From Caulobacter sp. S45 (GTDB taxonomy: Bacteria; Pseudomonadota; Alphaproteobacteria; Caulobacterales; Caulobacteraceae), in assembly GCF_009765965.1 (NCBI RefSeq), contig NZ_LMUL01000019.1, positions 1 to 38,505 of the forward strand: DNA of 38,505 nt. The letters run 5' to 3'. Below are positions 33,329 through 38,505 of this stretch, in pieces. Position numbers and translations under genes: made by a program. Position 1 is the stretch's first letter. Every line of letters starts with the position of its first letter. Below the pieces are notes generated by a model, which was not told where the DNA came from, made no database searches, and saw only the letters and a program-made list of their open reading frames with translations.

Positions 33329-33780
33329 TTGTCGGAAGGCGGGAGACGACAGGGCCGATCAAAGTCATTGCCAAGGCCGTTTGGGGAGCGCTATGTATAC
33401 AATGCGGGTTCCGGGTCGGACATTAAAAAGCAAGACCCTCCCATTCTACGCCGTGTGGATAATCGACGCTCCACCTGACGCATGCCGCAGCGATACAATA
33501 GGGGCCCTAGGCCCCTTGGGTTGGCACGCTCGTATACGACAGTGAGGCCACCCCTGCGGCGCCTTGCGATCCCACCGTGGAGCTGACGATCATGTTCCGC
33601 TTCGATGCATCTTTTGATTAGGTCCAGAAACGAGAACGATAATGCTTTCCCACCAGACGCAAACGGGCGAGGCGCTAATATCCGTCATCTGATGGGCTGG
33701 GCGCCTCAGCACCCAGCTTAAAAATTAAATGCAGCGCTGTCGAACAATGCGCGAAAATAAAAAGCCTTTAGGGAGGCAAA
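33329..33780. other. Regulatory gap before the transporter gene
   Basis: No gene is supported. The gap holds the second ATTGTATACA site (33394-33403, inverted), another GTATAC core (33532-33537), a 7-bp perfect hairpin with a 3-base loop (33500-33516, AGGGGCC/GGCCCCT), a second hairpin GCTGGG/CCCAGC (33696-33717) followed by an A/T-rich run, and a strong GGGAGG ribosome site at 33771-33776. The last 60 bp are markedly A/T-rich. Together these suggest a separate, regulated promoter for the transporter-hydrolase operon. Confidence 0.45.
33394..33403. promoter_or_regulatory. Candidate GntR/FCD operator TGTATACAAT
   Basis: Exact reverse complement of the decamer at 32271-32280, containing TGTATACA. 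It lies 66 bp after the amidohydrolase gene and 378 bp before the transporter gene. Two identical sites bracketing one gene suggest coordinated control of both transcripts by the adjacent FCD regulator. Confidence 0.45.
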
Positions 33781-35169
33781 ATGATACCGGGAAAGAACAT
33801 TGTTGATGTCGTAGATATTATTGACAGATCCAAGGTCAGCCTCCTCCAAATCCAAATCCTTGCGATCTCGTTCATCCTCATGCTCTTCGATGGCTATGAC
33901 ATCACAGCCGTGGCTTTGGCGGCGCCGGCAATAAGCAAGGAATGGCATGTCCATCGCGGATCTCTGGGCCCGCTATTCGGCGCCACCCTGTTCGCCGGCC
34001 TATTTGGATCCCCGATCTTCGGCTTCATTGGAGATCGGCTCGGGCGAAAGACCGGAATCATCGGCGGCGTCATGGTGTTCGGGCTGTTCACCCTGCTGTC
34101 GGTATGGGCCCCCTCCGTCCAGGTCCTGACGGGCCTGCGTTTTCTCGCAGGACTAGGGATTTCCGGCCTGATTGTCGTTGTCGTGGCGCTGAACAACGAG
34201 TTCGCCCCCCGCCGCCTGCGCGCAAGCATGGTTATCCTGATGTTCCTGGGAGTGACCTTCGGCGGCGGCCTATCCGGCGTGGTCGCCGCGCAGACCATGG
34301 CTGCCGACGGCTGGCGGCTGCTCTTCTGGATCGGCGGCCTAGGGCCGATGCTAATCGGTTTGGCCCTGATCTTCATTCTGCCCGAGTCGATAAAATATCT
34401 TGCGATCCGGCCTTCTCGGCGCGCCGATCTGATCCGACTGCTGAAACGCCTAGCCCCTGGGATCGACATCGACGCGGACGCGCACTTCGTTGTCGGGGTC
34501 GAAAAGAACCAGACCCGCTTCAATCCAAGCGCCCTGTTTGAAAAACACCTTGCGATCCTCACCCCGATGTTTTGGATTTCAAACGCGTGTGTGCTCGCGG
34601 TGTTCTATTTCATCAATCAGTGGGTCCCCACCCTTCTGTCCGATTCCGGCGTATCTCTTCAACATGCGACACTTGCGGTGACAGTGTTCCAGTTCAGCGG
34701 TACGCTTGCCGGAGTGCTGATCATGCGGCCGCTGGACAGGGTAGGATTTATACCTGTGCCAATCCTGTTCGCACTCTCTATTCCTGTGGTCTTCCTGATC
34801 GGCCGGCCAGGACTGCCCGAATGGCAATTGATGCTGCTGTTGGGCTGCTCCGGCTTCTGTTTGCTTGGCCTGCAATTCGGCAACATCGCTATGCAGAGCC
34901 CGATGTATCCGACCTACATCCGCAGCACCGCCGTCGGATCTCAAGTGCTGATCGGACGGGTCGGCGGAGTGCTCGGACCGGTCATCGGGGGCATGATGTT
35001 GAGCAAACTGATCCCGATCGAGCAGGTATTTCACCTGATGACCATCCCCCTGATCGTCGGTCTGCTCTCGGCGATCATCATCACGCCCATCTACCTACAC
35101 CACGTCCACAGGGAGGGCCGTGGAGAGCGATCGCTCGATCCAGCCACCGTGCTGGAGGTCGCGCCATGA
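33781..35169 (+). CDS. MFS aromatic acid:H+ symporter (AAHS family)
   Basis: A 462-residue inner-membrane transporter with about 12 hydrophobic helices. The AAHS signature DGYD in helix 1 (MLFDGYDITAVALAAP) and MFS motif A in loop 2-3 (GFIGDRLGRKTG) are both present. Characterised relatives such as PcaK and BenK import benzoate-type acids. ATG at 33781 has GGGAGG just upstream. The stop overlaps the next small frame as ATGA, starting a coupled series to the cupin gene. It most likely imports the aromatic acid handled by the neighbouring enzymes. Confidence 0.93.
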   Translation: MIPGKNIVDVVDIIDRSKVSLLQIQILAISFILMLFDGYDITAVALAAPAISKEWHVHRGSLGPLFGATLFAGLFGSPIFGFIGDRLGRKTGIIGGVMVFGLFTLLSVWAPSVQVLTGLRFLAGLGISGLIVVVVALNNEFAPRRLRASMVILMFLGVTFGGGLSGVVAAQTMAADGWRLLFWIGGLGPMLIGLALIFILPESIKYLAIRPSRRADLIRLLKRLAPGIDIDADAHFVVGVEKNQTRFNPSALFEKHLAILTPMFWISNACVLAVFYFINQWVPTLLSDSGVSLQHATLAVTVFQFSGTLAGVLIMRPLDRVGFIPVPILFALSIPVVFLIGRPGLPEWQLMLLLGCSGFCLLGLQFGNIAMQSPMYPTYIRSTAVGSQVLIGRVGGVLGPVIGGMMLSKLIPIEQVFHLMTIPLIVGLLSAIIITPIYLHHVHREGRGERSLDPATVLEVAP

Positions 35170-35264
35170 ACCTCGAGATTCTCGAAGGCATGAACGTCGC
35201 TCACCACGGCGTGCGCAATGGGACGACGGCGCGTCGACAATCGATCGCTGGAGATGAGCTATGA
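35166..35264 (+). CDS. 32-residue micro-ORF linking transporter and cupin genes
   Basis: An ATG frame of 32 codons (MNLEILEGMNVAHHGVRNGT, then a basic stretch and AGDEL). Its ATG overlaps the transporter stop (ATGA), and its stop overlaps the cupin ATG (ATGA). Both junctions fit translational coupling. It may be a genuine microprotein, a coupling device, or the stump of a deleted gene. I do not recognise a family. Confidence 0.4.
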   Translation: MNLEILEGMNVAHHGVRNGTTARRQSIAGDEL

Positions 35265-35812
35265 CTATCCGTCGAATTGTGACCGGCCACGACGCAGCCG
35301 GGGTGGCTATTGTGGTCCAGGACGGACCCGCAAAGAACGTCCGCGTTCGTCAAGCAGCCGGCGGCCTCGTCTCGACCCTGTTGTGGGTGACCGATGGGGC
35401 GCCGGCCGACATTTCCAGCAACGCCGACACGGCCGAGCGCGAGATCGCAGTCGGACCGCCTCCGTCGGGTGCGATCTTCAGGATGGTGGACTTCCCCCCA
35501 TTGAAGGATACGGCGGCCTTGGATCAGGACGCCATCCTGCGCGAGATGGGGGTGGAGCACGACCGTAGCGGCGGCGGCGCGCGCCATCCCTTCACCCATC
35601 GCACCCGCAGCGTAGATTTTGTCATCGTCCTGTCCGGTCGCATTCGCATGCTGCTCGACGAGAGCGAGGTGACGCTCCAAGCCGGTGACGTGATGGTGCA
35701 GCAAGGCACCAACCACGCCTGGATCAATAGCTTTGACGAGCCCTGTCGCATCGCCTTTGTTCTGATCGACGCCGATGCGCCCCCCGCCTGGGACCACGCT
35801 AAGCCGCACTAA
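35261..35812 (+). CDS. Cupin-domain protein
   Basis: A 183-residue protein with one double-stranded beta-helix in its C-terminal half. HRTRSVDFVIVLSGRIRMLL and AGDVMVQQGTNHAWIN correspond to cupin motifs 1 and 2, with the metal-type His in HRT and NHAW. Such cupins accompany aromatic-acid catabolic operons; their roles (isomerase, hydrolase, dioxygenase-like) differ, so no reaction is assigned. ATG at 35261 with GGAG 7 bp upstream. It lies 35 bp before the CocE-type hydrolase. Confidence 0.9.
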   Translation: MTIRRIVTGHDAAGVAIVVQDGPAKNVRVRQAAGGLVSTLLWVTDGAPADISSNADTAEREIAVGPPPSGAIFRMVDFPPLKDTAALDQDAILREMGVEHDRSGGGARHPFTHRTRSVDFVIVLSGRIRMLLDESEVTLQAGDVMVQQGTNHAWINSFDEPCRIAFVLIDADAPPAWDHAKPH

Positions 35813-35847
35813 CCGTGCCCTGCGCCCGAAATATGAGGAGTGAAGCT

Positions 35848-37518
35848 GTGACCGATCAAGATTGGCGCTCACGCGTGTCCCAGCCGCAGTACGGCGTCGT
35901 CGAGGAACGGAACGCCCGCGTGCAGATGAGGGACGGCCTGCACCTCGCCATCGACGTGTTCCGCCCCGATGGGGACGGCAAGTTCCCTGCCCTGCTGGCC
36001 TATTCGCCCTACGGCAAGGACGTGCAGCGGGTGATGGAGCAGCAACAGCCGCACAGCGCGCGACTAGGCAATGGAGGGCAGGAAGCTGGCGACACGGGCT
36101 TCTTCGTCAGTCGCGGCTACGTGCACGTGATTGCCGATGTGCGCGGCTCGGGGGACTCCGAAGGCACGTACAATTTCCAGGGGCGTAAGGAGCAAGAGGA
36201 CGGTTACGACCTCATTGAATGGATCGCTCGACAGCCTTGGTGCGATGGTAACGTCGGCATGCTCGGCATGTCCTATTTCGCCGTCGTACAGAACCTGGTG
36301 GCGGCGACCCAGCCGCCATCCCTGAAGGCGATCGCACCTTACGAAGCCTACACCGACCGCTACCGCCACTCCGTCTACCATGGCGGCCTGTATGATGAAG
36401 GGTTTTTCCATCAGTGGTTTGAACACCTGAGCGTGCGGCCACAGAAGCCCCTCATCTACGATTTCCTCTCCGCTGAAGAGGTGGACCGCCGCAAGCAGGC
36501 GCTATTCAATACCCCCGCCGTGATAAACAGCCCATATCTTCATATTCAACTTAAGTATGAAACAAAAAATCCACTTACTTTCGATTTCCTGATAGAGCCG
36601 CACGACGGACCTTATTATTGGGAAAGGTCGTCCAACCGCGTCCTTGATAAGATCAAAGTACCCGCGTTGATAATGTCCCGTTGGAGCGGATGGCAGATTC
36701 ACCTCGCCGGCGCCTTCGAGGCCTGGCGCGGCATCCAGCCCACCAAGAAAATGATTATCGGCGATACCGAATGGCTGACCGGGCCGAAGCGGCCTTGGCG
36801 CGACCACCAGGATGTAATCCTGCGATGGTACGACCACTGGCTGAAGGGTCTCGACACCGGCATGCTCGACGAACCGCCCATCACCCTCTTGATCAAGGGT
36901 AAGAACGAAGTCCGTCATGAACATGAATGGCCGCTGGCGCGCACCCAGTGGACCAAGTTCTTTTTGCAGGCCGATCACACCTTGTCATCGCAGGAGCCCC
37001 AGTCCCGCTCCACTTCTGGGTTCGCCAACGATCCGCATCTGCCACCCAACCGCGCGTCCACCGGCCTCGATTTCGCTACTCCACCGCTGGACGAAGACCT
37101 GGAGATCACAGGCCCGATCGCACTCTACCTGTCGGCCACGCTGGATAAACCGGACGCGACCTGGGTGGTGACCATGCGAAACCTGGCGCCGGACGGGAGT
37201 CGTCCGATCGTCAGCAAAGGCTGGTTGCGCGCATCTCACCGTGAGCTCGACGACAAATCCAAGCCCTACCAGCCTCACCATCCCCACCACCGGGACGTGC
37301 CGGTCCCGGTCGGCGAGATTCAAGAATACGCTATAGAGCTTCGTGAAACTTCAATGCTGTTCAAGAAAGGGCATCGGCTCTTGCTGGAAATTCGCGGCCA
37401 GGACACGCAGGTCGAAGAACCTCTATGGTATCACACCTGCAACCCGTTTAAGACCCGTCACGAGCTGGAGCTTGGAGGGACGCGCGCATCCTACCTGCTT
37501 CTGCCCGTTATCCCCTGA
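35848..37518 (+). CDS. CocE/NonD-family serine hydrolase
   Basis: A 556-residue cytosolic hydrolase of the cocaine-esterase / X-Pro dipeptidyl-peptidase S15 type, which cleaves esters or amides. Start of the alpha/beta-hydrolase is VQMRDGLHLAIDVFRP, then the oxyanion region DVRGSGDSEGTY. The nucleophile is Ser142 in GMLGMSYFAVVQ (family GxSYxG; here the last Gly is Ala). The C-terminal jelly-roll includes ITGPIALYLSATLDKPDATW. GTG at 35848 is chosen because AGGAG lies 7 bp upstream; longer starts at 35815 and 35833 lack one. It may release the aromatic acid used by the module, which is inference. Confidence 0.91.
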   Translation: MTDQDWRSRVSQPQYGVVEERNARVQMRDGLHLAIDVFRPDGDGKFPALLAYSPYGKDVQRVMEQQQPHSARLGNGGQEAGDTGFFVSRGYVHVIADVRGSGDSEGTYNFQGRKEQEDGYDLIEWIARQPWCDGNVGMLGMSYFAVVQNLVAATQPPSLKAIAPYEAYTDRYRHSVYHGGLYDEGFFHQWFEHLSVRPQKPLIYDFLSAEEVDRRKQALFNTPAVINSPYLHIQLKYETKNPLTFDFLIEPHDGPYYWERSSNRVLDKIKVPALIMSRWSGWQIHLAGAFEAWRGIQPTKKMIIGDTEWLTGPKRPWRDHQDVILRWYDHWLKGLDTGMLDEPPITLLIKGKNEVRHEHEWPLARTQWTKFFLQADHTLSSQEPQSRSTSGFANDPHLPPNRASTGLDFATPPLDEDLEITGPIALYLSATLDKPDATWVVTMRNLAPDGSRPIVSKGWLRASHRELDDKSKPYQPHHPHHRDVPVPVGEIQEYAIELRETSMLFKKGHRLLLEIRGQDTQVEEPLWYHTCNPFKTRHELELGGTRASYLLLPVIP

Positions 37519-37615
37519 TATTCTCCCCTGCATTCCAATCTGGGATGCAACACGTGGACACTGCGCTTCGGAAGGTCGGTTAAGGGCCACGGCCCAAACC
37601 GCACCTTCTAGCAGG

Positions 37616-37642
37616 TAAGGGCGCACAACGCCCTTATTCTTG
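37616..37642 (+). terminator. Rho-independent terminator after the catabolic operon
   Basis: TAAGGGCG (37616-37623) and CGCCCTTA (37629-37636) form a perfect 8-bp stem with the loop CACAA, followed by TTCTTGT. It is 98 bp downstream of the CocE-type gene. The T-tract is interrupted, so strength is uncertain. Confidence 0.58.
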
Positions 37643-37784
37643 TGGGACGTCGATCATCGCCTCGGGCCGGCGGCGGTAGAACGAGTATCTGAGGCGCTTG
37701 CCTTCACCGACGGCTCTCGAATCCGTGCCGAAGTTCCTCCAGCGAAACCATTCGGCGAACCGGATCGCCTGGAAGATTCCGGAT
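37634..37784 (-). pseudogene. C-terminal gene fragment cut by IS6 copy 3 (unidentified)
   Basis: From the IS6 left end, a minus-strand frame reads IFQAIRFAEWFRWRNFGTDS, then GEGKRLRYSFYRRPEAMIDV and a TAA at 37636-37634. The composition is protein-like, with many aromatics. No start is present, because the frame begins at the IS boundary. I do not recognise the family. Confidence 0.38.
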
Positions 37785-38505
37785 GGTGCTGTCAGTCCAA
37801 CGCGAACTTGTCTCCGCCTGGATGTAGCTCCCCCAAACCCGAGCTAGCTCTACCCAGCGACCTGCCGCCACTCAGCCAGCGCGGCTGAGCGTCGGTCTTT
37901 GTAGGTTGTGCGGCTGACGAGATGGCGCTCCTGATTGAAGTGATTGTGGAAGGATGCGTGGACCGAGGCGAACTGCTGGAGTGTCTTCATCCTCCGAAAC
38001 CTCAGCATCGCCCGTTCTCGTCGTCGGAAGGGTTGGTGTGAGTTCTCCGCCCTGTTGTTGGCCCAACGGCTACCTCCTGACGATCTTCAATGTTCAGCTC
38101 CTTCATAGCTGCTCGATAGGACCGTAAGCCGTCGGTGGTGATGGTCTTGGCGCACCCGTGGCGCTTCATCAGCTTGCGCATGAACTTCAGCGCGGCGGCC
38201 TTGTCTCGATCCTTGGTGGCGAAGGATTCGAGCACTTCGCCCTCGTGATCCACCGCCTGCCAGAGGTAGTGCATCTCGCCGTTGATCTTCACGTAGACCT
38301 CGTCGAGATGCCACTTCCAGTGCGTGTGCTGGCGCATAGCTTCGACCCGTCGCGTGCGGATCTCTGAGGCGAACATCGGGCCGAAGCGGTCCACCCACTT
38401 GCGCACCGTCTCGTAACAAATGTCGATCCCTCGCTCGTGCAGGAGGTCTTCGACGTTTCTCAGCGACAGCGGGTAGCGGACGTACATCAGCACCACCAAC
38501 CGGAT
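37785..38505 (-). mobile_element. IS6-family insertion sequence, copy 3 (runs off the window)
   Basis: Left end GGTGCTGTCAG at 37785, same type and orientation as copies 1 and 2, but more diverged from them than they are from each other. The right end lies outside the window. It is the right boundary of the catabolic module. Confidence 0.9.
37850..38505 (-). pseudogene. IS6-family DDE transposase, frameshifted and partial (copy 3)
   Basis: The frame carries YPLSLRNVEDLLHERGIDIC, Asp in WHLDEVYVK and Asp in TTDGLRSY. Near 38070 one base is missing relative to copy 2. The phase is lost after RQEV, and the normal NNRAENSHQ with the catalytic Glu is replaced by an out-of-frame tail ending at 38002. 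The true family end would be at 37850. The N-terminus continues beyond the window. Confidence 0.87.

Noticed and set aside
1-38505. tRNA, rRNA, CRISPR array or prophage
   Set aside because: No cloverleaf with a conserved T-loop, no rRNA-like stretches, no regularly spaced repeats and no phage structural genes were seen by reading. A dedicated scan was not possible.

Overview
The window looks like a high-GC alphaproteobacterial chromosome or large replicon. Family content (HWE kinase, short Crp/Fnr-type regulators, CHASE3 hybrid kinase with CheR/CheB, a NodS-like/PIG-L/acyl-CoA dehydrogenase cassette) makes a Caulobacteraceae-like host (Caulobacter, Phenylobacterium) my best guess, but this is an inference from gene families, not a taxonomic search. 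No rRNA, tRNA, CRISPR array or prophage was seen.

Layout. 1-5.4 kb: redox and housekeeping genes (thioredoxin-reductase-like flavoprotein, DUF72 protein, short-chain dehydrogenase), a frameshifted Crp/Fnr regulator with a small convergent protein, and a DUF6582-type small protein. 5.6-10.3 kb: an IS6 end remnant, the paoABC-type periplasmic aldehyde oxidoreductase operon, and a membrane protein preceded by a 25-residue membrane microprotein. 10.4-12 kb: a Rieske/AIF-like flavoprotein. 12.3-15.6 kb: a glycosyltransferase facing an operon of acyl-CoA dehydrogenase, PIG-L deacetylase and NodS-like methyltransferase. 16.0-22.5 kb: a tightly overlapping signalling operon (CHASE3-GAF hybrid kinase with three receivers, CheR, CheB, second hybrid kinase), bracketed by two N-terminal fragments of an IS6-type transposase. 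23.0-30.4 kb: a GNAT enzyme, then a decayed mosaic: IS6 copy 1, a response regulator cut by it, an HWE kinase-Crp/Fnr operon with a small convergent protein, an IS110 remnant, a single-domain receiver, an HTH regulator, and a frameshifted NERD-like nuclease gene cut by IS6 copy 2. 31.3-37.6 kb: a compact catabolic module (GntR regulator, decarboxylase-type amidohydrolase, aromatic-acid MFS transporter, micro-ORF, cupin, CocE/NonD hydrolase). 37.8 kb to the end: IS6 copy 3, running off the window.

How it fits together. Three IS6 copies of one type lie in the same orientation as long direct repeats at 23.7, 30.4 and 37.8 kb. They divide the right half into two units, one of which is the catabolic module with its own regulator and candidate operators. 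Each of the three transposase genes carries a different inactivating lesion, and several IS ends abut truncated genes without matching 8-bp duplications. This suggests replicative insertion followed by recombination or deletion. The left half is a more stable backbone with translationally coupled operons.

Most novel-looking items: the glycosyltransferase/NodS-like/PIG-L/acyl-CoA dehydrogenase cassette, whose activities parallel part of Nod-factor chemistry; the IS6-flanked catabolic module with paired TGTATACA palindromes; the two Crp/Fnr plus small-protein pairs; and the CheR/CheB kinase operon without receptors. Several genes differ from an intact form by a single base, so sequencing or assembly error must be excluded before decay is concluded.
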